Assembly (NCBI GenBank): GCA_963704615.1
Contig: OY969923.1
Span: 496,001-560,000 of the forward strand
Reading direction: 5' to 3'
Source: Bog-756 sp963704615
Lineage (GTDB): Bacteria > Actinomycetota > Acidimicrobiia > Acidimicrobiales > RAAP-2
DNA: 64,000 nucleotides
In this document: positions 52,210 to 62,188 of the stretch, one piece after another
How positions within the stretch are numbered: the stretch's first letter is position 1
Layout: every line of letters begins with the position of its first letter
The notes under the pieces: model-generated
Databases searched by the model: none
What the model was told of the DNA's origin: nothing
The model's input: only the letters and a program-made list of their open reading frames with translations
Program-made: the position numbers and the translations under genes

Positions 52210-53291
52210 CCACGGCTGCCCCGTCCGTCGAGCGGCGCCTCCTCCAGGGGAGCGAGGCCATCGCCGAGGCGATGATCGCCGCCGGATGCCGCTTCTTCGC
52301 CGGCTACCCGATGACGCCCTTCACCGAGGTGCTCGAGCACATGGCCTCAAAGCTCCCCGCTGTCGGCGGGGTGTGCATGAACGCCGAGAGCGAGATCGAG
52401 GCCGTGGGCATGGCCTGGGGAGCGGCGGCCACCGGCACACCGGCGGCCACCGGCTCGACGGGACAGGGTCTGTCGCTCATGCAGGAAGCCCTGGCCGAGA
52501 TCACCCTGGCTCGACTCCCTCTGGTCGTTCTTGACATGGCCCGGGCCCAGGGCGACTACTTCCAGGCCACCCGGGGCGGCGGCCACGGGGACTATCGCCA
52601 CATCGTGCTGGCCCCGGCCGACGCCGCCGAAGCCATCGAGCTGATCGGGTTGGCCTTCGATCTGGCCCAGCTGTGGCGTAACCCGGTGATGGTCATGGGC
52701 GACTACTACCTGGCCCACACCGCCCGGTCGGTCACCATCCCTCCGGCCACGACCCGACCCGTCCCCGAGTGGGCCCTCGACGGATCGTCGGGGGGATCCG
52801 GGCGGGCCAAGCTGGTCTCCTTTCTGGGCACGACCAAGCAGCGCGACGACGTGGGCTACGACCTCGCTCAGCACTACGCGGCCTGCGTGGCCGCCACCGA
52901 GGCCATGGCGCGGGGCGTCGAGCCTCTGGTCGATAGCGGCTACATCGAGGACGCCGAGGTGGTGGTGGTGGCCTTCGGCACCCCGGGCACCTACGTGAAG
53001 GCCGCCGTCCGTCAGCTCCGGGCCGAGGGTGTGGCCGCCGGCTACGTGCGTCCGATCACCCTGTTCCCCTTCCCGACGGCGGCGGTGGCCGACGCGGCCC
53101 GGGGGGCCCGGGCGGTGGCGGTGTACGAGAACAACCAGGGGCAGATGATCGACGACGTGCGGTTGGCCGTGCTCGGTGCCGCCCCCGTCCACTTCATCGG
53201 GGGATTGAGTCTCGATTCGTCGGGCTTCGGCATCGCCCCCGACCTCGAGGTCGGCGTGCTGCGCGACCGGATCGCCAGGGTCGTGTCGTGA
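52206..53291 (+). CDS. 2-oxoacid:ferredoxin oxidoreductase, alpha subunit
   Basis: A 361-residue alpha subunit: LQGSEAIAEAMIAAGCRFFA and GYPMTPFTE start, NAESEIEAVGMAWGAAATGT pyrimidine-binding region with the catalytic Glu, and VYENNQGQMIDDVRLAVLGA near the end. Binds the pyrimidine end of TPP with the beta subunit. ATG52206 by overlap. Confidence 0.92.
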   Translation: MTTAAPSVERRLLQGSEAIAEAMIAAGCRFFAGYPMTPFTEVLEHMASKLPAVGGVCMNAESEIEAVGMAWGAAATGTPAATGSTGQGLSLMQEALAEITLARLPLVVLDMARAQGDYFQATRGGGHGDYRHIVLAPADAAEAIELIGLAFDLAQLWRNPVMVMGDYYLAHTARSVTIPPATTRPVPEWALDGSSGGSGRAKLVSFLGTTKQRDDVGYDLAQHYAACVAATEAMARGVEPLVDSGYIEDAEVVVVAFGTPGTYVKAAVRQLRAEGVAAGYVRPITLFPFPTAAVADAARGARAVAVYENNQGQMIDDVRLAVLGAAPVHFIGGLSLDSSGFGIAPDLEVGVLRDRIARVVS

Positions 53292-54070
53292 CCGGCTTCG
53301 TGCCCACCGACAGCCCGCCGGAGGCGCCGGCCCACCTGGTCGACGACTTCACCCCCGCCCTCATCGACGTGGGTGCCCACCATCTGTGCCCGGGCTGCGG
53401 TGAGCCGGTGGCCATGCGTTGTGCCGTCGAGGCCGTGTCCGAGCTAGGCCTGGTGAAGCGGGCCGTGGCCGTGTTCGGCATCGGCTGTTACACCGCCTTT
53501 TCCAACAATCTGGATGTCGAGGTGCTCCAGGCCCTGCACGGCAGGGCACCGTCGTTGGCCACTGGGGTCAAGCGAGCCAGACCCGACACCATCGTGCTCA
53601 CCGTGCAGGGGGACGGCGACATGGTGAGCGAGGGTCTCCAAGAGGTGCTCCACGCCGCGGCGCGGGCGGAGAACATCACCTGCATCATGCTCAACAACGG
53701 GGTCTTCGGGGAGACCGGCGGTCACATGACGTCCACCACCGTGCTCGGGCAACGCACCAAGACCAGCCTCGACGGACGCGACGCCGAGCGACACGGGCGG
53801 CCGATCCTGTTGAGCTCGCTCATGGCTCAGATCGACGGCTCCGCCTTTGTCGCCCGCGGCGCGGTCAACAACGCCGGCCAGGTGGCCCGCACCAAGAAGT
53901 ACCTGCATCGCGCCCTGGAGGCCCAACGGGACGGGGCCGGCTTCTCCTTTGTCGAGATCCTCACCATGTGCCCCACCGGCTGGTTCATCGAGACCGAGGA
54001 CGCTCCCGCCTACCTCGAGGACAGCCTGGCCGCCGTGCATGCCCCCGGCGTGCTGAAGGACGTGCGCTGA
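53288..54070 (+). CDS. 2-oxoacid:ferredoxin oxidoreductase, beta subunit (TPP-binding)
   Basis: A 260-residue beta subunit: HHLCPGCGEP (cysteine pair), GIGCYTAF, and TPP-Mg motif GDGDMVSEGL ... LNNGVFGETGG. The C-terminal MCPTGW is typical of KorB/VorB. GTG start overlapping the alpha stop. Confidence 0.92.
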   Translation: MTGFVPTDSPPEAPAHLVDDFTPALIDVGAHHLCPGCGEPVAMRCAVEAVSELGLVKRAVAVFGIGCYTAFSNNLDVEVLQALHGRAPSLATGVKRARPDTIVLTVQGDGDMVSEGLQEVLHAAARAENITCIMLNNGVFGETGGHMTSTTVLGQRTKTSLDGRDAERHGRPILLSSLMAQIDGSAFVARGAVNNAGQVARTKKYLHRALEAQRDGAGFSFVEILTMCPTGWFIETEDAPAYLEDSLAAVHAPGVLKDVR

Positions 54071-54921
54071 TGGGACCGGACGACCTGATCCTGTGCTCGG
54101 GCACCCTGGCCCGGGGGATCCCCTTCGCCGAGCGGGTGTCGGCCGCCGCCGGGGCCGGGTTCGCCGCCGTCTCGATGTGGGGCCGCGACTACGCCGCGGC
54201 CCGGGCCGAAGGTCTGAGCGACGCCGACATGCGAGCCATGCTGGCCGACCACGGCCTGGTGGTGGCCGAGCTGGACCCGGCCTGGTGGTGGCTGCCGGGG
54301 GCCTCGGCCGTCCACATCGCCCCCGATCTGGACGACCAGGAGGTCTTCCGTTTCGGCGAGGCCGAGCTGTTCGCCATGGCCGATGCCCTCGGGGCCCGCT
54401 CGATGAACGCGGTCGACGTCTTCGGCGGGCCGTGGGACATCGACGCCGCCGCCGAAGCGTTTGCCGGACTGTGCACCAGAGCGGCCGAGCACGATCTGCT
54501 CGTCCACATCGAATGGCTCCCCTGGTCGAAGATCCCCGATCTGGCCACCGCCCTCGCCATCGTGGAGCGGGCCGGCCAGGTGAACGGCGGCCTCAACATC
54601 GACGCCTGGCACCTGGTGCGGGCCGGCATCGCCCTCGATGAGCTGGCCGCGGTGCCCGGGCCGCTCATCCTCGGGATCCAGCTCGACGACGGACCTCTCC
54701 GGGCTGAGGCAAACCTCATCGAGGCCACCCTGCACCACCGGCAGCTTCCCGGCGAGGGCGAGTTCGATCTTCACGGCATCGTGTCCGCCCTGTTGGCCAC
54801 CGGCACCACCGCCCCGATCGGGGTCGAGGTGTTCTCCGACGCCCTGCACGAGCTCCCCGCCGACCAGGCGGCCCGGGCCGCGGCCCGCACCACCCGGTCG
54901 GCGCTCGAGGGGATCCGGTGA
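54070..54921 (+). CDS. Sugar phosphate isomerase/epimerase-like TIM-barrel protein
   Basis: A 283-residue xylose-isomerase-like (AP endonuclease 2) protein. HIEWLPWSKIPDLATALAIV with metal Glu, GGLNIDAWHLVRAG with Asp/His, LGIQLDDG and GVEVFSDAL with the last Glu. Starts within the stop of the beta subunit (TGATG). Likely a metal-dependent isomerase or epimerase of a small hydroxy- or ketoacid; an association with the oxidoreductase suggests that its product is oxidised (inference). Confidence 0.85.
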   Translation: MGPDDLILCSGTLARGIPFAERVSAAAGAGFAAVSMWGRDYAAARAEGLSDADMRAMLADHGLVVAELDPAWWWLPGASAVHIAPDLDDQEVFRFGEAELFAMADALGARSMNAVDVFGGPWDIDAAAEAFAGLCTRAAEHDLLVHIEWLPWSKIPDLATALAIVERAGQVNGGLNIDAWHLVRAGIALDELAAVPGPLILGIQLDDGPLRAEANLIEATLHHRQLPGEGEFDLHGIVSALLATGTTAPIGVEVFSDALHELPADQAARAAARTTRSALEGIR

Positions 54922-56012
54922 ACGGCGCCGTCGTGGTGGGCACCGGCTTCGGTTGCGTGACCCACGTCCGGGCCCTGCGGGCCGCGGGCTTCGAGGTGGC
55001 GGCTCTGGTCGGACGGGACCCGGACAAGACGGCGCAGCGAGCCCGGCTCTTCGACATCCCGGTCAGCCTCACCTCGGTGGACGACGCCCTGCGGCTCGAC
55101 GGCGTGGGCGCGGTGACCATCGCCACCCCGCCCCACACCCATGCCGATATCGCCCTGGCCGCCATCGCCGCCGGCAAGAACGTCATCTGCGAGAAGCCCT
55201 TCGCCCGTGACACCGGCGAGGCCCGCACGGTGCTGGCCGCGGCCGAGGCGGCCGGCATCGTCCATCTGCTCGGTTGCGAATTCCGGTGGGACCCCGGTCA
55301 GGCCCTTCTGGCCCGGGCCATCGCCGCCGGTGAGATCGGGGAACCGCGGATGGCCACCATCCTCTTGTACGTCCCCCTGCTCGCCGACGCCGCCGCCCAA
55401 GTGCCCGACTGGTGGGCCGACGCCGATCAAGGTGGCGGCTGGACCGGCGCCCACGGCTCCCAGATCATCGACCAGATCCGGGTGACCCTCGGCGAGTTCG
55501 AGTCGGTGAGCGCCTCGCTGCCCCACGTGGCCGACACCCCGATGTCGGCCGACGATTCCTTCGTCGTGCACTTCCGCATGAGGTCGGGCGCGGTGGGCAC
55601 CCTGCAGAGCACGGCGGGGGACTGGGGCCCGCCCATCATCATCACCCGGGTGGCCGGATCAAAGGGGACGGCCTGGATCGAGGGTGTGGGGTCGACGGTC
55701 AAGGTGGCCGACCGGAACGGGACCCGCACCCTGCCCGTTCCCGAGGACCTACCCACCGAGCTCGCGCCGCCCCTCCCCGACGGGTTGGTCAGCACCACCT
55801 ACGAACGGATGATCTCCCATGGGATGGACCTCGCTCCCTACACCCGCCTGGCCGAGGTCCTGCGCTGCCGGATGGAGGGGCAGCCCCCGCCGCCGGGCCC
55901 GACCGCGGCCAGCTTCGTCGACGGGGTGAAGGACATGGCCGTGCTCGACGCCATCCGCCGGTCGGCGGCCGAGGAGATGTGGGTGACGGTGGAGGACGGG
56001 GTCTCGGCCTAG
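54918..56012 (+). CDS. Gfo/Idh/MocA-family oxidoreductase
   Basis: A 364-residue NAD(P)-dependent oxidoreductase. VVVGTGFGCVTHVRALRAAG Rossmann, VICEKPFARD with the catalytic E-K-P, and GGGWTGAHGSQIIDQIRVTL with active-site His. GTG54918 overlaps the isomerase stop. Last gene of the operon starting at 51374. Confidence 0.9.
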   Translation: MNGAVVVGTGFGCVTHVRALRAAGFEVAALVGRDPDKTAQRARLFDIPVSLTSVDDALRLDGVGAVTIATPPHTHADIALAAIAAGKNVICEKPFARDTGEARTVLAAAEAAGIVHLLGCEFRWDPGQALLARAIAAGEIGEPRMATILLYVPLLADAAAQVPDWWADADQGGGWTGAHGSQIIDQIRVTLGEFESVSASLPHVADTPMSADDSFVVHFRMRSGAVGTLQSTAGDWGPPIIITRVAGSKGTAWIEGVGSTVKVADRNGTRTLPVPEDLPTELAPPLPDGLVSTTYERMISHGMDLAPYTRLAEVLRCRMEGQPPPPGPTAASFVDGVKDMAVLDAIRRSAAEEMWVTVEDGVSA

Positions 56013-56053
56013 AGAGCGGCTTCCGATGCCCGAAGCTTGGGCACCCGCTCCGG

Positions 56054-56995
56054 TCAGTGCTCTCGTTCGCTGACGACGGGTTCTTCCGTCGGGCGCCGGT
56101 GGGGCTCGGAGTGCTCCCAGTCGGCCAACAGCGTGCGCAGCGCGGTCAGGAGGATGAGGGGCTGATCCAACATGGCGTGGTGGCCCGCCTCGGGGATCTC
56201 GATGACCGGGGTCACCCGGCCCAGCTCCTCGTACATCGACCGCCCGATGTCGGCGGTGACCAGTCCGTACTCGGAACGGAGGAGGGCGAACCGGCACCGG
56301 ACCCGCGACAGGTAGGGGAGTGCCACCCCGCGGATACTGCCGCCGAACTGAGCGAAGATGCCACGGTCGAACTTCCACTGCCACCCCCCGGGGACCGGCT
56401 TGACCGAATGTCGGGCCACGTGGTCGACGACGTAGTCGAGGTAGTGGTCCTGGGCCGGGACGGTGCGGAAGTGGTGCACCGCCTCCTCCAGGGTCGGATA
56501 GACCCGAGGGCGCCCGAAGGCCTCGCGCAACCGGTAGGCGCCGATCTCCGGGTCGGGTTCGGTCACCGGCGAGTCGCACACGATGGCCCCACCCACCCGA
56601 TCGCCGTGGCGTGCCGCGGTGGCGATGGTGACGTGGCCACCCATGCTGTGCCCGATGACCACCGGCGGGCCGTCGATCCGGCCCGCGTCGGCCACCGCCA
56701 TCACCTCCTCGGTCCACTGCTCGAGCGAGTAGGTGGTGCGGTGGTCGCTGTCCCCGTGCCCCGACAGGTCGAGGGCCACCACCCGGAAGTTCGGGCTGAA
56801 GGTGGCGGCCACGTGGGTCCACCAGTGGGCGTGGGCTCCGCCCCCGTGGACGAAGACCAGCCCGCGGGTGCCCGGGGTTCCCCAGGCCAGGCTGTGGATC
56901 GGGGCGCCGTCCACCATGACCTCGATGTCCTCGCCGGGCATGGCCAGGGCTCGGACGAACCACCCGGGTGACCCGGGCAGGGGCGGGTATTCCAT
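56054..56995 (-). CDS. Alpha/beta hydrolase
   Basis: A 313-residue alpha/beta hydrolase: LVFVHGGGAHAHWWTHVAAT oxyanion region, VIGHSMGGHVTIATA nucleophile and EAGHHAMLDQP with the catalytic His. Similar to epoxide-hydrolase or haloalkane-dehalogenase-like esterases. ATG56995 is preferred for GGGGG upstream and a family-like start MEYPPLPG; the frame is open further upstream. Confidence 0.87.
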   Translation of the reverse strand: MEYPPLPGSPGWFVRALAMPGEDIEVMVDGAPIHSLAWGTPGTRGLVFVHGGGAHAHWWTHVAATFSPNFRVVALDLSGHGDSDHRTTYSLEQWTEEVMAVADAGRIDGPPVVIGHSMGGHVTIATAARHGDRVGGAIVCDSPVTEPDPEIGAYRLREAFGRPRVYPTLEEAVHHFRTVPAQDHYLDYVVDHVARHSVKPVPGGWQWKFDRGIFAQFGGSIRGVALPYLSRVRCRFALLRSEYGLVTADIGRSMYEELGRVTPVIEIPEAGHHAMLDQPLILLTALRTLLADWEHSEPHRRPTEEPVVSEREH

Positions 56996-57170
56996 GCCCC
57001 CGATCAGAGCACAGCGGAGGCTCCCTGCCCGCGCCCGATGTGTGGGCGCGCCGGTCCCCGGCGGAAAGGACCGACGCCAGTCAGATCCGGAGCTGGGTCC
57101 TGCTCGACGACCTGGGACGCGATTCCTACCCGCCCCAACGCCGGGCAAAACATCGCCGTAAGCTGGCCCG

Positions 57171-57311
57171 ATGACGCCAGCGGATCCCTTCCCCGGCCGG
57201 GACCAGACGGTCACCGGCGACGGCGAACCCGACGACGAGCTCCAGACGCTGATGAACCCCGAGGTGGGCGAGGGCGACACCGACGCCGTCGAGCCCCTCC
57301 TGGACGAGTAG
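57171..57311 (+). CDS. Small acidic protein, hypothetical
   Basis: 46 codons: MTPADPFPGRDQTVTGDGEP, then DDELQTLMNPEVGEGDTDAV. Very acidic, no domain. It ends at TAG57309, after which the same frame continues open for another 66 codons or more. Codon use fits the surrounding genes. Plausible but unproven gene. Confidence 0.4.
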   Translation: MTPADPFPGRDQTVTGDGEPDDELQTLMNPEVGEGDTDAVEPLLDE

Positions 57312-57320
57312 CTCAGCCAC

Positions 57321-57521
57321 GTGTGGGGAGCCAACCAGTACCGGCGCGGCTACACCGGCCGCTCGTACAACGTGACCGGAGGCCACGAGGCCGAGGCCAT
57401 GCGGGCCGAGCGGGCCAAGCCGCCGAGTCGGCTCGGACTCTTCGTCCTGCGCTTGTTGGGGTTCAGAGGCCCTCCCGGTGCGCCGCCGCCCCCCACCGGC
57501 GGTCATTCACCTCGTCGCTGA
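57321..57521 (+). CDS. Small basic/tyrosine-containing ORF, hypothetical
   Basis: 66 codons in the same frame as the small acidic ORF, from a GTG: MWGANQYRRGYTGRSYNVTG, then GHEAEAMRAERAKPPSRLGL and FVLRLLGF. No domain; a short hydrophobic LGLFVLRLLGF stretch. It could be read only by TAG readthrough or independent initiation. Low confidence. Confidence 0.3.
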   Translation: MWGANQYRRGYTGRSYNVTGGHEAEAMRAERAKPPSRLGLFVLRLLGFRGPPGAPPPPTGGHSPRR

Positions 57522-57545
57522 ATCGTCCCCGTTCATCGGAACGGC

Positions 57546-60500
57546 TCAGGACCGTGCCCCGGTGGTGAGCGGTTGCTCGGCAGGCACCCCGCCGCGGTAG
57601 CGGACACTGCGGTGTCTCACCGCGGGGACCCGGACGCCGCCCAGCCAGTCGCCGGTGAGGTTGAGCGGGTCGGCCCCGGCCACCACCACCTCGTCGCCCC
57701 GGGTGGCATCCCGACGCACCTCGGCCAGCAGCGAGGCCGCTTCCGGTGAGGCGTACTGCTCGCCGGACATGCCGGCCACGAACCGGCCACCCAGAGCCTG
57801 GCCCCGCGCCTCGAGCCGGCGGAGGGCTCGGACCACGTCACGCCAGGGGATCCGGTACGACTCGCGGGACCAGATCTCCCAGGCCACCACCCCCCAACGG
57901 GCCAACAACTGCCAAGCCACCGCTTCGGCCAGCTCCTCGGCCGGCGGCCCGTTGTGCGGACCGGTGCCGTTCATGTCGGGCTCGGGCAGCAGTGACCACC
58001 GGCCCTCGCCCACACCGGACCCCACCGTGCTGCGCTGACGGCCCAGGGCGGCCCGGCGGGCCAGCCCGCGCCGAAGCCCGGAACGCTGACGACGCCGGGT
58101 CGACAGCAGGGCCCGCACCGCCGAGAAGGCGTCAGCGGTCACCACCCCACGCGCCACCAGGTCCCAGAGGCCCTCGTCCACCTCGGTGCTCAGCCGGCCC
58201 GAGGCCGAGGCCAGCTCCGAGCGGAAGCAGGCGCCACGCGACCGGAGGGCGGCCAGGATGTCGGCCGAGGCCCCGCACGCCGGATCCACCGGTGCCCGGT
58301 CGGCCCGCACCGCGGCCAGCATCCAGGCCAGGTCCGGGCGGGTCACCAGGGCGAGGGGCGTGGCCGGCGATGGGGTCGACGCCCCCCGTCGGGTGACCCC
58401 GGGCAGTGGCTGGCCGTCGTCACCGGTGGGCTGCGGCTCGGGGCGGGGCGAGAGCCGACCCCATGCCACCTCGCCGGCCAGGCACAGCTCGTCGAGCCAG
58501 CGAGGGTCGTAGCCGGCCACCCGGGCGGGCAGGACGTGCCGTTCCCACTCTCCCGCGGCCACCTCGAGCCCCTGCAACTGCTCGAGGACGGCCAGCAGCC
58601 CGGCCCGCCCTTCGGCCTGGGTGCCGGCGGCGACGTGCTGCCAACAGGCCAGAAAGCGCACGAAGTCGGCCACGGTGGCCGGCTCCACGTGCCGGCGCCG
58701 GCGGGCCCGACTGGCCGCGTGCAGCCGCACCAGCAGGTGCCGTGCGCACCACCGGCCATCGGGCAGCTCGATGGCCGACCCCCTGGCCTCCAGGCGGGCC
58801 AGTCCGGTCCGGGCCCGGGCCCCGGTCACCGGTGCGCCGCGCACCGACCCGGTGGGCAGAGGTCCCTCGCCCACCAGCTGGTCGACCGTGACCGGTCCGG
58901 CGACCTCCAGGTGGCCGCCGATGCACTCGGCCAGGGCCTCGTCGCCGTCGATCATCGGGTCGGCCAGGGACCCGACCACGGCGTCGGCCAATCCCCGGCG
59001 CTCGGTGGGCGCCCACGCCCCCCCGATCAGATGGGCCCGACCGTCCGCCTCCAGCTGGGTGAACCAGTCCTGCCAGGCGGCGACCGGCTTGCACAGGATC
59101 AGCGAGCACAGCAGCTCGTGGAGCTCGTCGGGGTCCCGCGGCCGCGGCCGGACCTGATCGAGCACCTCGGCCGCAGCCGTCTCGTCGAGCGGTCCGAGGT
59201 CGGAGGCAGACACGGGGAGGCCCGGGGGCAGGCCGTTGGCGCCGAGGGGGCCGAGGCCCCGGGCCACCGGCACGGCCCGGGTCCGACGTTCCTCGAGGGG
59301 GGCACCGTCGAGGTAGGTGTAGGGGCGACCGGTCAGGATGCCGTGGGCCAGGGGCGAGGCTTCGGCCGATTCGACCAGATGGACGCTCACCACTCCGGAC
59401 TCGAGGTCGCCGATCAGCGTCTCCAGGCCGGCGGCATCGAGCGGCTCGCAGAGACAATCGGCCACCGTCTGTCGCACCAGGACGTGGTCGGGCACCGGCA
59501 CCGGACCGGGTCCGGCGTTCTCCTGGCAGGCGGCCAACGCCGGCCACGCCGCCGCCATCAGGTCCTCGGCCTCCATCCGCTGCAGGTGGATCGGACGTCG
59601 TTGGCCACCGCGTGAGCGGGGCAGGACCAGGGCCCGGTTGAGGTTCCATCGCCAGCGGGCGGCCAGCATCGGGTGGGGCAGCACGGCCTGGGTGAGGACC
59701 TCGGTCACCGTGTTGCTCTGCAACATGGCCGGAACCTGGGTCAGAGGGAAGCTGTGCTGGGGTCCGAGCGAGAGCACCACGGTGTCGTCGTCGGCCGCGG
59801 CCTGCAGTTCGAAGTCGAACGAGACGCAGAACCGTTTGCGCAGGGCCAGGCCGAGCGCCCGATTGATGCGACCCCCGTAGGGGGCGTGCACGATGAGCTG
59901 GGTGCCCTCGGTCTCGTCGAAGACCCGTTCGATGACGATGCGCTCCCTGGTGGGGAGAGCGCCCAGGGCGGCCAGTCCGGCGCCCAGGTAGGCCACCACC
60001 TGGGTGGCCACCTCGTCGGACACCGCGGCCAACTCCCGCACCGTTGTCCTCGCTCCCTCACCGTCGCCGACCCGCAACAGCGGCTCGAGGGAGGCGCGGA
60101 GAGCACCCACCTCGGCGGACAGCTCGGCCGTGCGGGCCGGGGCCTCGCCCAACCAGAAGGGGATGGTCGGGGGGAGATCGCCGGCGTCGTGGACCCGGAC
60201 CACTCCGGTCTCGACCTTGACGACCCGCCACGAGTGGGTGCCCAGCAGGAAGATGTCGCCCGCGGTGGCCTCCACGGCGAAGTCCTCGTGCACCGATCCC
60301 ACCGTGACCCCGTCGGGGTCGAGCACCACCCGGTAGTCACCGGTCTCGGGGATGGCCCCGCCGCTGGTGAGGGCGGCCAGCCGAGCGCCGCGCCGGGCCC
60401 GGAGGCGGCCGTTGACGGCGTCGTGGTGGAGGTGGGCACCCCGCCGGCCGCGTCCGGTGGCGATACCCCACGAGACCAGCTCGACCACCTGATCGAAGTT

Positions 60501-62123
60501 CTCGCGGGTCAGCTCGGCATAGGGGGCGGCCGAGCGGACCATCTCGAAGAGATCGTCGACCTCACAGTCGCCGGCCGCGGCCACCTCGGCCACCAGCTGC
60601 TGGGCCAGCACGTCGAGCGGGGCCACCGGTGGTTGCAGCACGTCGAGGTGCTCGGCCCGGACCCCGGCCAACAGGGCGGTGCACTCGACCAGTTCGTCGC
60701 GGGTCAGGGGATAGAGCCGTCCGGCCGGTGTGCCCTCGAGTTGGTGGTTGGCCCGCCCCACCCGTTGGAGGAAGGTGCCGATGGACCGGGGCGACCCGAT
60801 CTGGCACACCAGCTCGACCGGCCCGACGTCGATGCCCAGCTCGAGGGAGGCGGTGGCCACCAGGGCCCGCAGGTCGCCGGCCCGGAGGCGCTGTTCGACG
60901 ATCCGGCGGCGGGCCGCCGACAGGCTGCCGTGATGGGCCGCCACCTGCAGGGCGGCATCGATGCGGTCGACACCGGGGACGGCGGTGGCGGTGGGGTCAC
61001 CGGTGTCCTCGGGGGAGCCGAGCCTTTGGGCCAGCTGGTGGGCGACCCTCTCGGCCATCTTGCGGGTGTTGACGAAGACCAGCGTGGTGCGGTGTTCGAG
61101 GACGTGGGCGGCGATGCGGTCGAGGACATCGGCCAGCTGGAGGCCACTGGCCACCGACTCGAGCTCGCTGCCCGGGAGCTCGATGGCCACGTCCAGATCC
61201 CGTCGGTGGCCACAGTCCACGATGGTGGTGGGAGGCCGCGACGGATCCGATCCCGAGAGGAGCCCGGCTACCACCTCGAGCGGGCGTTGGGTGGCCGACA
61301 GCCCGATGCGCTGGAGCCGTCTGCCGCTCTCGGCCACCAGCCGGCTCAGCCGCTCGAGACTGAGGGCGAGGTGGGAGCCCCTCTTGTCGCGGGCCAGGGT
61401 GTGCACCTCGTCGACGATCACGGTGTGCGCGTTCATCAACAGGGACCGCGACGACGCCGCCGTCAGCAGCAGGTAGAGGGACTCGGGGGTGGTGACCAAC
61501 AGATCGGGGGGCACCCGGCGCATGGCCGCCCTTTCCGCGGCCGGGGTATCGCCGGTCCGTACCGCGATCGACAAGGCCGGCGCGGCCAGACCCAGCCGAG
61601 AGGCGTGGTCGGCGATCCCAGCCAGCGGCACTTGCAGGTTCTCGTGGACGTCGACGGCCAGAGCCCGCAGCGGCGACACGTAGATGACCCCGGGACCGGA
61701 TGGAGTGCTCGGGTCGTTCGGAGTGCTTGGGGCAGACGCCGGCGCCGGTTCGGTTCGGGCATGGGCCCGGTAGGCGGCGTCGATGGCCACCAGAAATCCG
61801 GTCAGCGTCTTGCCGGTGCCGGTGGGCGAGGCCACCAGAACGTCCTCTCCGCTGATGATGTGCGGCCACGCTCGTTTCTGCGGCTCGGTCGGCCCCGAGG
61901 GGAACCGCTCGCTGAACCAGCTGGCCACCGCCGGGTGGAAGGTGCGGAGGATCGAGTCGGCGGGCAGGTCGTCGAGGCCGGCCAGCAGCGTCGCCGCCTC
62001 GAGCGGGGGCTGGATCGATCCGGCGACGCCGGCGAACCCGTCGGGCGCGGCCGAGCTGCGAGCGGGGGGCCCGGGTTGGGCCCGATCGGTCTGGGTCGGA
62101 AGGGCCACGTCGGTAGTCCACAC
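57546..62123 (-). CDS. lhr: Lhr-family ATP-dependent helicase
   Basis: A 1525-residue superfamily 2 helicase with the full Lhr plan: N-terminal helicase with Walker A ASPTGTGKTLTGF, DEVHTLA motif II, GLSATQ motif III, motif VI region LQRVGRANHQ, then winged helix, Lhr core beta-barrel-like region and a long C-terminal domain of the large Lhr class. Length equals the E. coli protein. Lhr unwinds DNA:RNA and DNA duplexes and takes part in DNA repair. Stands alone; convergent with the small ORFs at 57171. Confidence 0.95.
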   Translation of the reverse strand: MWTTDVALPTQTDRAQPGPPARSSAAPDGFAGVAGSIQPPLEAATLLAGLDDLPADSILRTFHPAVASWFSERFPSGPTEPQKRAWPHIISGEDVLVASPTGTGKTLTGFLVAIDAAYRAHARTEPAPASAPSTPNDPSTPSGPGVIYVSPLRALAVDVHENLQVPLAGIADHASRLGLAAPALSIAVRTGDTPAAERAAMRRVPPDLLVTTPESLYLLLTAASSRSLLMNAHTVIVDEVHTLARDKRGSHLALSLERLSRLVAESGRRLQRIGLSATQRPLEVVAGLLSGSDPSRPPTTIVDCGHRRDLDVAIELPGSELESVASGLQLADVLDRIAAHVLEHRTTLVFVNTRKMAERVAHQLAQRLGSPEDTGDPTATAVPGVDRIDAALQVAAHHGSLSAARRRIVEQRLRAGDLRALVATASLELGIDVGPVELVCQIGSPRSIGTFLQRVGRANHQLEGTPAGRLYPLTRDELVECTALLAGVRAEHLDVLQPPVAPLDVLAQQLVAEVAAAGDCEVDDLFEMVRSAAPYAELTRENFDQVVELVSWGIATGRGRRGAHLHHDAVNGRLRARRGARLAALTSGGAIPETGDYRVVLDPDGVTVGSVHEDFAVEATAGDIFLLGTHSWRVVKVETGVVRVHDAGDLPPTIPFWLGEAPARTAELSAEVGALRASLEPLLRVGDGEGARTTVRELAAVSDEVATQVVAYLGAGLAALGALPTRERIVIERVFDETEGTQLIVHAPYGGRINRALGLALRKRFCVSFDFELQAAADDDTVVLSLGPQHSFPLTQVPAMLQSNTVTEVLTQAVLPHPMLAARWRWNLNRALVLPRSRGGQRRPIHLQRMEAEDLMAAAWPALAACQENAGPGPVPVPDHVLVRQTVADCLCEPLDAAGLETLIGDLESGVVSVHLVESAEASPLAHGILTGRPYTYLDGAPLEERRTRAVPVARGLGPLGANGLPPGLPVSASDLGPLDETAAAEVLDQVRPRPRDPDELHELLCSLILCKPVAAWQDWFTQLEADGRAHLIGGAWAPTERRGLADAVVGSLADPMIDGDEALAECIGGHLEVAGPVTVDQLVGEGPLPTGSVRGAPVTGARARTGLARLEARGSAIELPDGRWCARHLLVRLHAASRARRRRHVEPATVADFVRFLACWQHVAAGTQAEGRAGLLAVLEQLQGLEVAAGEWERHVLPARVAGYDPRWLDELCLAGEVAWGRLSPRPEPQPTGDDGQPLPGVTRRGASTPSPATPLALVTRPDLAWMLAAVRADRAPVDPACGASADILAALRSRGACFRSELASASGRLSTEVDEGLWDLVARGVVTADAFSAVRALLSTRRRQRSGLRRGLARRAALGRQRSTVGSGVGEGRWSLLPEPDMNGTGPHNGPPAEELAEAVAWQLLARWGVVAWEIWSRESYRIPWRDVVRALRRLEARGQALGGRFVAGMSGEQYASPEAASLLAEVRRDATRGDEVVVAGADPLNLTGDWLGGVRVPAVRHRSVRYRGGVPAEQPLTTGARS

Positions 62124-62188
62124 TACGGGTGTGCCGCCGGCGGTGGCGCGGGCCGGGCCCGTGGTTGGCGTCCGGTCAGCCCTTCCGG

